A stretch of 22,113 nt of DNA, taken from NCBI GenBank assembly GCA_038248505.1, contig JBBRXJ010000060.1, forward strand, positions 1 through 22,113. Reading direction: 5' to 3'. The notes under the pieces were generated by a model, which had not been told where the DNA came from, did no database searches, and worked only from the letters and a program-made list of their open reading frames with translations. Made by a program: the position numbers and the translations under genes. Of this stretch, positions 1-7,704 are shown in pieces (position 1 is the stretch's first letter; every line of letters starts with the position of its first letter). The DNA comes from JBBRXJ01 sp038248505 (GTDB lineage: Bacteria > Bacteroidota > Bacteroidia > Bacteroidales > JBBRXJ01).

Positions 1-89
1 CTCTCATGGGGGAAAGGGGGTAATATCATTATAAGTCATTATAAAACTGCGTTTTAACCAAAATATAGCCAAAAAAACGCTATCCGGCA

Positions 90-1508
90 TTACAAAAAAA
101 TTAAGTTGCTAATCTCGTTTTTATTTGCGATTTTTGGGACAATGATACTAAAGATCATGATGGAGTATAGCGTCAATCGTAGAAAAACATTTATTTTGTT
201 GCACCATAAATCAAAACGTGTATTTAGTAATAGAATATCCATAATAATAAAAGAAGTTAAAAACAAAAGAGTTTTTGAGTCAATAGCAAAACTATCATTT
301 ACAGCAAAGTTGTGAAGTAGCGACTTACATATTAATTTAACCTGATTTAGGTCTGATGCTCTAAAAAGAATCCAAATAAAACTGACAATAATAAAGGTTT
401 TAAGAATACCAAAAATAGTACCAACAAAAATCAGTATTTTATTTTCTATGTTTTGTGTTTTAAAAATACGCCTAAGCATTCGTTCAAAAATATATACTAA
501 GCCATGTGCTAATCCCCATAGTATAAAAGTCCAATAGGGTCCATGCCACAAGCCACTTAAAATAAAAACTATTAGAATGTTTATTATCCATCGTTGTACT
601 TTTACTTTGCTCCCTCCTAAAGGAAAATAAACATAATCGCGAAACCAGGATGACAATGAAATATGCCATCGTTGCCAAAATTCATTAATACTATTTGAGA
701 GATATGGAGTTTTAAAATTATCCATTAAATGAAATCCTATCGTTTTAGCACATCCAACAGCTATTGTTGAATAGCCAAGAAAGTCTCCGTAAATTTGGAA
801 TGAATATAAAAACAATCCTTTTAAAATACTAAAAGAATTATATTCGGATGGGGAGGCATATATTTGGTCAACATATTGAGCCAAATTATCAGCAAGCACC
901 ATTTTAATAAATAAACCAAATAATATTAGACGAAGACCTTCAGAAATAGCATTATAATTAAATACTTTCTCTTCTCTTAATTGTGTTAGTAAGTTTTGTG
1001 GTCGCTCAATAGGACCAGTTACTAACTGCGGATAGAACATAACATATAAAGAATATATGCCAAAGTGTTTCTCCGCTTTCTGATTACCTTTATATACTTC
1101 AATTACATAACTTAAACTCTGAAATGTATGAAATGACAGTCCAATGGGTAAAATAAATTTCACTATTTTTTCGGGGTAATAAAAACCAAACTTATGGCTG
1201 AGATAAAGCATATTTTGGTTGAAAAAATCGAAATACTTGAAAACAAATAGAACAAGACATGTAGAGATAATACTAATAATAAGATACGACTTCTTTTTTT
1301 CTAAAAGAGCTTTTTCAATCCAAATACCAGCTATATAGTCTATTGCAATGGTTGTAAAAAGAATTAAAATATACTGAGGTATAAAAAACATGTAAAACAC
1401 ACAGCTTGAGATAAGCAAATGCAGCCAGCGGTATTTATGTGGTAAAACATAAAATAGTATTGTTACAATAGGGAAAAATATAAGAAATTCTATTGAATTA
1501 AAAAGCAC
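90..1508 (-). CDS. MBOAT family O-acyltransferase (AlgI/DltB-like)
   Basis: A 472-residue polytopic membrane protein of the membrane-bound O-acyltransferase family, which moves acyl groups onto extracytoplasmic acceptors such as exopolysaccharide, teichoic acid or other glycans. Family marks seen: the N-terminus MLFNSIEFLIFFP typical of AlgI-like proteins, the NEFWQRWHISLSSWFRDY block at residues 275-292, and the catalytic-histidine motif GLWHGPYWTFILWG with His322. Length matches the usual 460-520 residues. The start is a GTG with an in-frame TAG directly before it, so no longer product is possible in this frame. An SGNH/AlgJ-like partner is often next to such genes; none is visible here, but only 89 bases remain downstream before the window edge. 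The acceptor substrate cannot be read from sequence. Confidence 0.9.
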   Translation of the reverse strand: MLFNSIEFLIFFPIVTILFYVLPHKYRWLHLLISSCVFYMFFIPQYILILFTTIAIDYIAGIWIEKALLEKKKSYLIISIISTCLVLFVFKYFDFFNQNMLYLSHKFGFYYPEKIVKFILPIGLSFHTFQSLSYVIEVYKGNQKAEKHFGIYSLYVMFYPQLVTGPIERPQNLLTQLREEKVFNYNAISEGLRLILFGLFIKMVLADNLAQYVDQIYASPSEYNSFSILKGLFLYSFQIYGDFLGYSTIAVGCAKTIGFHLMDNFKTPYLSNSINEFWQRWHISLSSWFRDYVYFPLGGSKVKVQRWIINILIVFILSGLWHGPYWTFILWGLAHGLVYIFERMLRRIFKTQNIENKILIFVGTIFGILKTFIIVSFIWILFRASDLNQVKLICKSLLHNFAVNDSFAIDSKTLLFLTSFIIMDILLLNTRFDLWCNKINVFLRLTLYSIMIFSIIVPKIANKNEISNLIFL

Positions 1509-1590
1509 CTAGGTATGGTTTATAGAGGTTTACATGAATGGTTTTAAACAACAATAATAGACTACTCTTTCGTTTGCATTATGGGAAAAA

Positions 1591-2220
1591 TTACTGAATA
1601 TAAAACATAGATGTAAAAACAGAAATAAAACCGAGAACAAAGCCCGAATACAACTGAAAAGGTGTGTGTTCATCAAGTATAAGCCGAGAAGTTCCTATTA
1701 AACCAGCTAGCAAAAGACTAATGCATAAAAAGACGATAGAATAATACTGATAAAAAAATATCATCGTAAAAAGCATAGCAATTAAACCCCCGATGGCTGA
1801 CATGTGAAGGCTAATTTTCCATTTAAAATTTATAATACTAACAAGTGAAATGGTTAACAATGCGCCAAAAAGAAAATTTGGTATTACACCTGTTAATCCA
1901 AGTTTACTCAAATAATGCCAAGTATAGAAGTATAGAATTGCAGATGTTATTAAAGGGAAAACACGATCATTACGGTCAGGCATTTCAATATTCCATGAAT
2001 TACTGAAAAGTGAATACAAGGATACAAGACCAAGAGGTAAAAGTATTGTACCTACAGCTGTTGCTGTTAATATGAAGAATTTGGCACGCAAAGGCATTAA
2101 AACAAAACTACCTGTTCCAAAAAGTAAAATAGCGATGCTTGCTGCCACCATCCATACTGGATGAAAAACAACAGAATTAATATTTGCAATGGTTTTTGCA
2201 ATACTTGATAAACTTCTCAT
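1591..2220 (-). CDS. PAP2-like (phosphatidic acid phosphatase-related) membrane protein
   Basis: About 209 residues with five or six hydrophobic segments. Three short motifs fit the acid-phosphatase/PAP2 superfamily in order: a basic stretch MPDRNDRVFP (the KX6RP site), ISLHMSAIGG (the PSGH site, with His kept), and SRLILDEHTPFQLYSG (the SRX5H site). The motifs are degenerate, so catalytic activity is inferred. If active it would remove phosphate from a lipid or isoprenoid phosphate at the membrane. The frame is open back to a TTG at 2247, but I chose the ATG at 2218-2220 because a Bacteroidota -7 box (TATATTTG, 2225-2232) overlaps the longer N-terminus. The gene lies 82 bases upstream of the MBOAT gene on the same strand and may be co-transcribed with it. 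Confidence 0.7.
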   Translation of the reverse strand: MRSLSSIAKTIANINSVVFHPVWMVAASIAILLFGTGSFVLMPLRAKFFILTATAVGTILLPLGLVSLYSLFSNSWNIEMPDRNDRVFPLITSAILYFYTWHYLSKLGLTGVIPNFLFGALLTISLVSIINFKWKISLHMSAIGGLIAMLFTMIFFYQYYSIVFLCISLLLAGLIGTSRLILDEHTPFQLYSGFVLGFISVFTSMFYIQ

Positions 2221-2224
2221 GCAG

Positions 2225-2232
2225 CAAATATA
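2225..2232 (-). promoter_or_regulatory. -7 promoter box (TATATTTG) of the PAP2-like gene
   Basis: Read on the minus strand this is TATATTTG, an exact match to the Bacteroidota sigma consensus TAnnTTTG. It ends four bases before the ATG, so the transcript would start at or next to the start codon. No TTG is seen at the usual 19-21 base distance upstream, which weakens the call. Confidence 0.4.
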
Positions 2233-2378
2233 AGGGAATAATATCAAACGACCTTAAAAATGAAAATTGATAATACAATAATTAGACTTGATAAATATGA
2301 AAAGAAATACAGCATACAATGATTAATAATAATTGTTTAGTTAAATCATTTGCCTCCTCGTTCTGTCAGAGCAGAATC

Positions 2379-2406
2379 CATTTCGAATACGCTGCGGCGA
2401 AGAAGG
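2379..2406 (-). repeat. Partial copy A of the dispersed intergenic repeat
   Basis: On the minus strand this reads CTTCTTCGCCGCAGCG followed by a CGAAATGG stretch. The first module recurs at 3691-3706 and 7080-7095, differing only at the central base (A, T or G). It lies in the 295-base gap between the PAP2-like and pRiA4b-like genes. Just upstream on the plus strand is a small hairpin, TTCTG-N6-CAGAA. I see no gene in the rest of this gap. Confidence 0.5.
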
Positions 2407-2515
2407 ATTTAGAGCTTATTTCAACCGAAGTTTTTCTTTAAAATAAATATTTTTAAAATAATATTTCGACTGCTATGCTGCGAGTACATTTATTAAGCTC
2501 CTGAAAAACAAACGC

Positions 2516-3106
2516 TCAATTATTGATGATAAAACAACCATATTTTTTTTCTTGAAGGAATTCATTAAGCTCATCTTTATCAAAATAATTTGGGTCAAAA
2601 TCGCCTCCTAACCATTTCTTATAGCTTCTGAATTCTTTATGTTTAGGTTGTTTTAATATCTCAAGCATGTTCGAATACCCTAAAATTCCTCCGCAGTCTT
2701 CGGGTGGGCAAGTCATTTTACCTGTTAAACAGATAGGATATTTTATCTGATCATCTAGTGGCAGAATTTTTTCAAGTATAACTTCATGTATCCAGCCATC
2801 GCCAAAATCGTACTCATAGGTAATTCTATCTTTCTCAAGTTTTAATAAATCTGATATCCGTATTTTTTTCTTTATATAGTCTATATTGTTCATTTCATCC
2901 CACATATCATCATCAATATGTTTGTATGAATAAAAAGTTCTATTCTTGATAAATTGATGTAAATGAGAGTTTGTCCAACCCATGCTTGTTTGAATAATGT
3001 AATGAAAATCAGATAACATTAAATCTGATGGAATCAATAGTCTTCGCCATATTTTTGGTTTAATTCCTTTTAAGGCTATTTGAATTTGATAAATCTGTTT
3101 TGTCAT
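2516..3106 (-). CDS. Plasmid pRiA4b ORF-3-like family protein
   Basis: A soluble 196-residue protein covering the whole PRiA4_ORF3 domain (named after an ORF of plasmid pRiA4b and related to an IS1096 passenger protein). Recognisable blocks in order: IYQIQIALKGIKPKIWRR (residues 5-22), MGWTNSHLHQF (42-52), YEYDFGDGWIHEV (about 97-109), CPPEDCGGILGY (about 133-144) and WLGGDFDPNYFD near the C-terminus. The conserved Asp/His/Trp core and the CPPEDCGG loop are intact. The biochemical function of the family is not established; the IS-linked name does not make this a transposase, and no insertion-sequence ends flank it. It starts with ATG, has no close operon partner, and has 929 bases of gene-free DNA upstream. 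Confidence 0.9.
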   Translation of the reverse strand: MTKQIYQIQIALKGIKPKIWRRLLIPSDLMLSDFHYIIQTSMGWTNSHLHQFIKNRTFYSYKHIDDDMWDEMNNIDYIKKKIRISDLLKLEKDRITYEYDFGDGWIHEVILEKILPLDDQIKYPICLTGKMTCPPEDCGGILGYSNMLEILKQPKHKEFRSYKKWLGGDFDPNYFDKDELNEFLQEKKYGCFIINN

Positions 3107-3923
3107 ACTATTCTTTTTATTAAATCTGTTTTAAAAAACGACTATAAAATGCCAAGTGGACTAATAATTTTGCGCTGTTTCTTTGATAGAAATGTGTGTG
3201 TATATTTAAGTTTTTTGGCGAACAATTTTTCCGTATTTATTGTAAATTAGTACCTTTTTAAAAAAGATTTTAGCAAATGAATTTCTCGAAGAGATTTTTT
3301 TCATTTAAAATCATTTTAATATATAAGCGGTGTACAACTATACTGAATCGATTTGATTTTTGACAATATAAAAAAGATTTTAAATATGACAAAAATAATA
3401 ATTAGAAAATTCATTCAAAAGAAATTAAAACAAAAGCTAAAAAATAAATTTCGTATATAAAATTCAATCTCTTTAAGTAGAATGTACAATATCAAATATA
3501 TCAAAAACAAAATTGGAAATGCGGAAAAAATAAATCGATTCTGCACAATCGTACATTAATTAGTTTTTTACTGATTTTTAATTAAGGCAAATCTCTTATA
3601 TATTGATAAAAGCAGGACGCTGAGGAGCCACATTGAGTTTATCGAAATGCTCTCGAAGCGCCCGGAAATAAGGGCTTTTCAATACTAGGGCTTCTTCGCC
3701 GCTGCGAATGCCTCAGCCACCTGCGTTGGTATTTTAGTATGAAATTTTTCTTTGGTGTATCATTCTGCTGAATCAATAAAAATAATGAACGAATTTTTTT
3801 ACAACACAAAAAGATATGGATATATTAAAATTTGATTGAAATGAACCTTAGGGTAACCCCAAAATGCCTTTTTAAAAGAGTAAAATGAAACCCTATAAAT
3901 CAACTGCTTGCACACTTTACACA
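3107..3923. other. Long gene-free AT-rich intergenic stretch
   Basis: The stretch between the pRiA4b-like gene and the purB promoter is very AT-rich, apart from the GC-richer repeat element at 3612-3724 listed separately. The only coding possibility I saw is a 24-codon lysine-rich frame at 3386-3460, which I do not accept as a gene. No tRNA-like or other structured RNA is apparent outside the repeat element. Confidence 0.6.
3612..3724. repeat. 113-bp MITE-like element with imperfect terminal inverted repeats (copy B)
   Basis: The left end GCAGGACGCTGAGG (3612-3625) and the right end CCTCAGCCACCTGC (3711-3724) are inverted repeats matching at 12 of 14 positions. Inside are a module at 3630-3650 (ACATTGAG...CGAAATGC), a hairpin GCCC-N8-GGGC, and a module CTTCTTCGCCGCTGCG (3691-3706) that contains TTCGC-N4-GCGAA. 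The same modules occur at 7080-7135 in another order and orientation. There is no coding capacity. It may be a miniature mobile element or a REP-like intergenic palindrome; a clear target-site duplication is not seen. Confidence 0.5.
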
Positions 3924-3953
3924 TTGAAATCACAACATTATTTGTTATATTTG
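3924..3953 (+). promoter_or_regulatory. Promoter of purB (TTG-N19-TATATTTG)
   Basis: TTG at 3924-3926 and TATATTTG at 3946-3953 are separated by 19 bases, matching the Bacteroidota housekeeping promoter pattern of TTG, a 19-21 base spacer and TAnnTTTG. Transcription would begin near 3959, leaving a leader of roughly 75 bases before the purB ATG. Confidence 0.7.
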
Positions 3954-4035
3954 CAATCTTAAAAAATTAAAGTGTATTTATCTAATTATTAGGCAGGTGT
4001 AATGCGTAACTTGCTTTGATTTCAAAAAAAAAATT

Positions 4036-5394
4036 ATGAATCTAGAAGCTCTTACTGCTATTGCTCCCGTTGATGGGCGTTATAGAAACAAAGCCGAAGA
4101 ATTGGCAGAATATTTCTCAGAATACGGCCTGATGAAATATCGTGTACTTATTGAAATAGAGTATTTTATTTCACTATGCGAAATTCCATTGCCTCAATTG
4201 AAAGAGGCTAACAATACTACATTTTCAGCATTACGCAAAATATATGAAGACTTCAGCGTAGCAGATGCCCAAAGAATAAAGGAAATAGAGAAAACCACCA
4301 ATCACGATGTAAAATCTGTTGAATATTTTATTAAAGAAAAAATTAATATGCTCGATGTTTCAAAATATCGAGAATTTATTCACTTTGGACTTACCTCACA
4401 GGATATAAATAATACAGCAATACCGCTTTCATTAAAAGATTTTGTAAGTGACGTGTATTATCCTCTTATTGATGAGTTATTAAGAAAACTAAAACACCTG
4501 TCAAACGAATGGAGTGATATACCCTTGTTAGCACATACTCACGGCCAACCTGCATCACCAACCCGCTTGGGCAAAGAGATTGCTGTTTTTATAGATCGTA
4601 TTGAATCGCAATTAAGTTTGCTGAGAGCTATTCCCTATGCGGCAAAATTTGGAGGTGCTACGGGTAATATGAATGCTCACGTGGCTGCTTATCCAAATAT
4701 CGATTGGACAAAATTTGCTAATCACTTTGTTAATAAGATCTTGGGCTTACAGCGATCTCAAATTACCACTCAAATAGAACATTACGATCATCTAGCGGCT
4801 CAATTTGATACGATAGCACGCATTAATACGATTCTAATTGATCTCTGTCGTGATTTCTGGACATATATCTCCATGGAATATTTTAAGCAACGTGTAATAA
4901 AAGATGAAGTAGGATCATCAGCTATGCCTCATAAAGTGAATCCAATTGATTTTGAAAATGCTGAGGGAAACTTTGGAATGGCAAACGCCCTATTTAATCA
5001 CATGGCAAGTAAACTACCTATTTCACGTTTACAGCGCGATCTCACCGACAGTACAGTGCTTAGAAATATTGGAGTGCCCTTCGCACATAGTCTTATTGCC
5101 TATAAATCACTTATTAAAGGTCTATCTAAGATTACTTTAAACCAATCAGCAATTGACCGTGATTTAAATGCCAATTGGGCTGTAATTTCAGAAGGCATTC
5201 AAACTATTTTGCGTCGCGAATCCTATCCAAATCCTTATGAAGCACTCAAAGAATTAACCCGAACCGGAGGAGCCATTTCAGGCGAAGACATAAAGCGGTT
5301 TATAGAAGGCTTAAATTTAAGTGAATCTATTAAAAATGAGTTGTTTGCTCTTAGCCCATCCAGCTACACTGGGATAAAACCAAAATTATACTGA
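4036..5394 (+). CDS. purB: Adenylosuccinate lyase
   Basis: A cytoplasmic enzyme of 452 residues that releases fumarate twice in purine synthesis, from SAICAR (to AICAR) and from adenylosuccinate (to AMP). It is of the E. coli PurB type (456 residues) from the aspartase/fumarase superfamily, and collinear from MNLEALTAIAPVDGRY onward. The fumarate-lyase signature GSSAMPHKVNPIDFENAEGN lies at 293-312 with the catalytic serine at 294/295; His169 in HTHGQPASPT matches the general acid, and FGLTSQDINNTA at 117-128 is the substrate-binding loop. It appears to be monocistronic: its own promoter at 3924-3953 and a hairpin terminator right after the stop. No other purine gene is in the window. The ATG is preceded by an A-rich tract rather than a Shine-Dalgarno sequence, usual in this phylum. 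Confidence 0.98.
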   Translation: MNLEALTAIAPVDGRYRNKAEELAEYFSEYGLMKYRVLIEIEYFISLCEIPLPQLKEANNTTFSALRKIYEDFSVADAQRIKEIEKTTNHDVKSVEYFIKEKINMLDVSKYREFIHFGLTSQDINNTAIPLSLKDFVSDVYYPLIDELLRKLKHLSNEWSDIPLLAHTHGQPASPTRLGKEIAVFIDRIESQLSLLRAIPYAAKFGGATGNMNAHVAAYPNIDWTKFANHFVNKILGLQRSQITTQIEHYDHLAAQFDTIARINTILIDLCRDFWTYISMEYFKQRVIKDEVGSSAMPHKVNPIDFENAEGNFGMANALFNHMASKLPISRLQRDLTDSTVLRNIGVPFAHSLIAYKSLIKGLSKITLNQSAIDRDLNANWAVISEGIQTILRRESYPNPYEALKELTRTGGAISGEDIKRFIEGLNLSESIKNELFALSPSSYTGIKPKLY

Positions 5395-5401
5395 ACAGGC
5401 A

Positions 5402-5446
5402 CGGTCACTATTTCCGCGGCGGATCCGCTCAATGACCGATTTTTTT
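5402..5446 (+). terminator. Rho-independent terminator of purB
   Basis: CGGTCA (5402-5407) pairs with TGACCG (5433-5438), followed by A and seven T. The enclosed loop itself holds a perfect 10-bp palindrome, GCGGATCCGC (5419-5428), so the structure is branched or nested. It starts eight bases after the purB stop codon. Confidence 0.75.
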
Positions 5447-5526
5447 AATTCACCTCATTTCCTCATACTTTATCTCTCATCTTTAATATTTTTTCTAAAT
5501 ACCCTCATTTACTATCAATCTTTTTA

Positions 5527-5534
5527 TATTTTTG
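5527..5534 (+). promoter_or_regulatory. Probable -7 box (TATTTTTG) of the citrate synthase gene
   Basis: TATTTTTG matches TAnnTTTG and lies 38 bases before the ATG, downstream of the purB terminator, so the gene needs its own promoter. No TTG is present at the expected -33 position, hence the moderate confidence. Confidence 0.45.
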
Positions 5535-5572
5535 AATGATTTAAAGAAAAACCGTAATCTAATACACAGGAT

Positions 5573-6910
5573 ATGTCACTAGAGAAGTTAATGAAGGAAA
5601 TTCGTCAATTTTATGAAATTGAGAAGGAACTTTATGAAAAATATGACGTAAAACGCGGCTTGCGTAATAAAAATGGAAGTGGAGTAATGGTGGGGCTCAC
5701 TCGCATTGGAAATGTACACGGTTACATTAAAAGTGAAGAGGATTTAGTGCCAGTACCAGGTAAATTATTCTATCGGGGCATTGATGTAGAAACTATTGTA
5801 GAGAATATTGAACGTGAAGATCGCTTTGGTTTTGAGGAATGTGCTTTTTTACTTCTTTTTGGAAAACAACCAACTAGCGAAGAGTTATCGGAGTTTAATA
5901 AAATGCTTGATAAAAATCATTTATTACCCGATGGCTTTGTAGAGAATATGATTCTCAAATCGCCAAGTAACAACATTATGATTAAACTGTCTCGCTCACT
6001 GCTGGCAAGTTATTCATACGATCCTAATCCAGAAGATATAAGTGTTGAGAATGTATTACGTCAATCCATTGAAATGATTGCACGTTTCCCAGTACTTATT
6101 GCCTACGGATACCAAGCTCGTTCTCATTATTATAATGATAGTAGTTTAATTATACATCGTCCTAAAGACGGTTTAAGCACGGCAGAAAATTTTCTTCGAT
6201 TAATTCGTCCCGATCGCAAATACACCGCCCTTGAAGCAAAGACTCTTGATATCTCTCTCATCTTACATGCTGAACATGGCGGAGGTAATAATTCAGCCTT
6301 TACTACACACGTTGTTTCATCATCTGATACCGATACTTATTCTGCTATTTCAGCGGCCGTTGGTTCATTAAAAGGACCTAAACATGGTGGTGCAAACATT
6401 ATGGTAATGGGCATGATGGAGGATATTAAAAAGAATGTAAGTAATTGGGATAGTGAAAAAGAAATTGCTGATTACCTAGTGAAAATTTTAAATAAAGAAG
6501 CATACGACGGTACTGGTTTAATTTATGGTATTGGCCACGCAGTATATACAATAAGCGACCCTCGCACCATTATACTTCGTAAATATGCCGAGGAATTAGC
6601 AAAAACTGCAGGACGCGAAAAAGAATATCATTTGTATGCTACCGTTGAGAAACTATCTCCTGAATTATTTAAAAAGATAAAAGGTTCAAGTAAAAATGTT
6701 TGTGCTAATGTTGATTTATATTCGGGCTTTGTATATAATATGCTTGGTATTCCAACGGAATTATACACTCCTATTTTTGCAATGTCACGTATTGCAGGGT
6801 GGTCTGCTCACCGAATAGAAGAAATTGTATCAGGTGGTAGAATTATACGCCCTGCCTACAAAAGCGTTGAAGATAATGCAGATTACATTCCTATTGACCA
6901 AAGAACATAA
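5573..6910 (+). CDS. gltA: Citrate synthase (citrate/2-methylcitrate synthase family)
   Basis: A 445-residue Si-type citrate synthase, joining oxaloacetate and acetyl-CoA to citrate at the entry to the TCA cycle. The catalytic triad is visible: His235 in LHAEHGGGNNS, His322 in GIGHAVYTISDPR and Asp381 in ANVDLYSGF. The GPKHGGAN block (268-275) and the C-terminal SRIAGWSAHRIEE (405-417) with its arginines are also present. The N-terminal extension (KLFYRGIDVETIVEN at 64-78) and 445-residue length fit the variant found in anaerobes and Bacteroidota rather than the E. coli hexameric form. Use of propionyl-CoA (2-methylcitrate synthase) cannot be excluded, but no prp genes are nearby. The start ATG follows an AGGA stretch. 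A strong terminator lies directly downstream, so the gene is probably transcribed alone. Confidence 0.95.
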   Translation: MSLEKLMKEIRQFYEIEKELYEKYDVKRGLRNKNGSGVMVGLTRIGNVHGYIKSEEDLVPVPGKLFYRGIDVETIVENIEREDRFGFEECAFLLLFGKQPTSEELSEFNKMLDKNHLLPDGFVENMILKSPSNNIMIKLSRSLLASYSYDPNPEDISVENVLRQSIEMIARFPVLIAYGYQARSHYYNDSSLIIHRPKDGLSTAENFLRLIRPDRKYTALEAKTLDISLILHAEHGGGNNSAFTTHVVSSSDTDTYSAISAAVGSLKGPKHGGANIMVMGMMEDIKKNVSNWDSEKEIADYLVKILNKEAYDGTGLIYGIGHAVYTISDPRTIILRKYAEELAKTAGREKEYHLYATVEKLSPELFKKIKGSSKNVCANVDLYSGFVYNMLGIPTELYTPIFAMSRIAGWSAHRIEEIVSGGRIIRPAYKSVEDNADYIPIDQRT

Positions 6911-6913
6911 ATA

Positions 6914-6946
6914 AAAAAGCCGCGAAAAAATATCGTGGTTTTTTTT
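6914..6946 (+). terminator. Rho-independent terminator of the citrate synthase gene
   Basis: CCGCGA (6920-6925) pairs with TCGTGG (6933-6938, one G-U pair), extended by an upstream A tract against eight T at 6939-6946. It begins a few bases after the stop codon. Confidence 0.85.
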
Positions 6947-7223
6947 AATCTCTTAGTGTTTGCCTCAGTGATCTTAGTGACCATAGTGATCAAAAATCCT
7001 CTTTGTGTTCGCCCCGGCGAACTCCTTTACTTTAGTGACCATAGTGATTTTTACTTAATCAATCACCTCATATCCGGGGCTTCTTCGCCGCGGCGAATGC
7101 ATTTCGATAGACTCAATGTACCACCTCAGCCACCTACTTCACCAAATAAACTCATCAAATAATATCCTTAGCGGTTTAATTCAATTTTTTAATTTCTTAG
7201 TGTTTGCCTCAGTGATCTTAGTG
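6947..7223. repeat. Intergenic cluster of TTAGTG-type direct repeats
   Basis: A 33-base unit at 6947-6979 recurs at 7191-7223 with one mismatch. It is itself built of short AGTG-spaced units (CTTAGTG, CTCAGTG, CTTAGTG). A related stretch, TTAGTGACCATAGTGAT, occurs near 6974-6990 and again at 7032-7048. Between the copies lie a near-palindrome GTTCGCC-CC-GGCGAAC around 7009-7024 and the module set listed at 7080-7135. The region falls between the citrate synthase terminator and the end of the SRPBCC gene; a 75-codon frame across it is made of these repeats and is not a credible gene. Confidence 0.65.
7080..7135. repeat. Copy C of the dispersed intergenic modules
   Basis: CTTCTTCGCCGCGGCG (7080-7095, containing the perfect palindrome TTCGCCGCGGCGAA), then GCATTTCGAT...CTCAATGT (7099-7119), then CCTCAGCCACCT (7124-7135). 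The same three modules are in the element at 3612-3724, but there the middle one is inverted and moved to the left of the first. This copy lacks the left terminal repeat. Confidence 0.5.
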
Positions 7224-7241
7224 TCTTAGTGGTTACTCTTT

Positions 7242-7625
7242 TCAATCTGCCTTTAAAAATTCCTCTATTGCCCCAAAATAATTGTTATTCCATCCTTCTA
7301 CAATATCATTATAATCGGTATCTGGAATATTTGTGTGATTTAACTCAACCGAAATATGTGAACCATCTTTAAATAATTTAATCTTCACAATAGACTCTTC
7401 AGCCTGCTCGCCAAAATACCATTCCTGAATGACTTCCTTGTTCTCATCCAATTTAATGATACGTCCACAAATGGAACCATCAAAAATTTCAAACTCACTT
7501 CCTTCTTTGGTTTCCATCACTGTAGGCATTCCGCTCCATATTTCAATGGTAAGAGGATTTGTTAAACACGCATAAACATCTTCAAGCTCTGCTTTTATTT
7601 TGTAATACTTCTTGTAATTTTTCAT
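7242..7625 (-). CDS. SRPBCC-domain (AHSA1/START-like) protein
   Basis: A small soluble protein of 127 residues that appears to be a single helix-grip (SRPBCC) domain of the AHSA1 type. Signs are the N-terminal KKYYKIKAELEDVYACLTNP (strand plus helix, where such proteins read A.pe.vw.altdp), WSGMPTVMETKEGSEFEIFDGSICG (about 30-54, the usual m...G..F...dG...G block), IQEWYFGE, and the C-terminal helix GWNNNYFGAIEEFLK. Members bind hydrophobic ligands or, in eukaryotic Aha1, stimulate Hsp90; the ligand here is unknown. The gene is separated from the efflux operon upstream by a strong hairpin, so it probably has its own promoter. A one-mismatch -7 box (GATATTTG) lies about 20-30 bases before the ATG. 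Length and domain are complete. Confidence 0.8.
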   Translation of the reverse strand: MKNYKKYYKIKAELEDVYACLTNPLTIEIWSGMPTVMETKEGSEFEIFDGSICGRIIKLDENKEVIQEWYFGEQAEESIVKIKLFKDGSHISVELNHTNIPDTDYNDIVEGWNNNYFGAIEEFLKAD

Positions 7626-7704
7626 ATTTCTAAATATTTCTTACAAATATCATTATTATCAGGTGTATGATTAGGTTTAATCAATTTTAAAAAACGGATG
7701 AATC

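Noticed and set aside
1..89. Short repeats (CATTATAA twice) and a loose GCGTTTT/AAAACGC inverted repeat after the MBOAT gene.
   Set aside because: The loop is about 20 bases and there is no proper T tract, so it is neither a convincing terminator nor a clear repeat element.
2516..3106. The pRiA4b ORF-3-like gene as evidence for an insertion sequence.
   Set aside because: The family name comes from plasmid and IS contexts, but no transposase or insertion-sequence ends are present; only short repeat modules lie nearby.
3386..3460. A 24-codon ATG frame rich in Lys and Arg in the long intergenic gap.
   Set aside because: In DNA this rich in A, lysine-rich short frames arise by chance; there is no good promoter box, ribosome site or neighbour to support it.
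4002..4019. A five-codon ATG frame in the purB leader that could be an upstream peptide.
   Set aside because: It is too short to separate from chance, and nothing suggests attenuation of purB.
6935..7162. A 75-codon frame on the plus strand after citrate synthase.
   Set aside because: It begins inside the terminator and runs through the intergenic repeats; the composition is that of the repeats and there is no recognisable domain.
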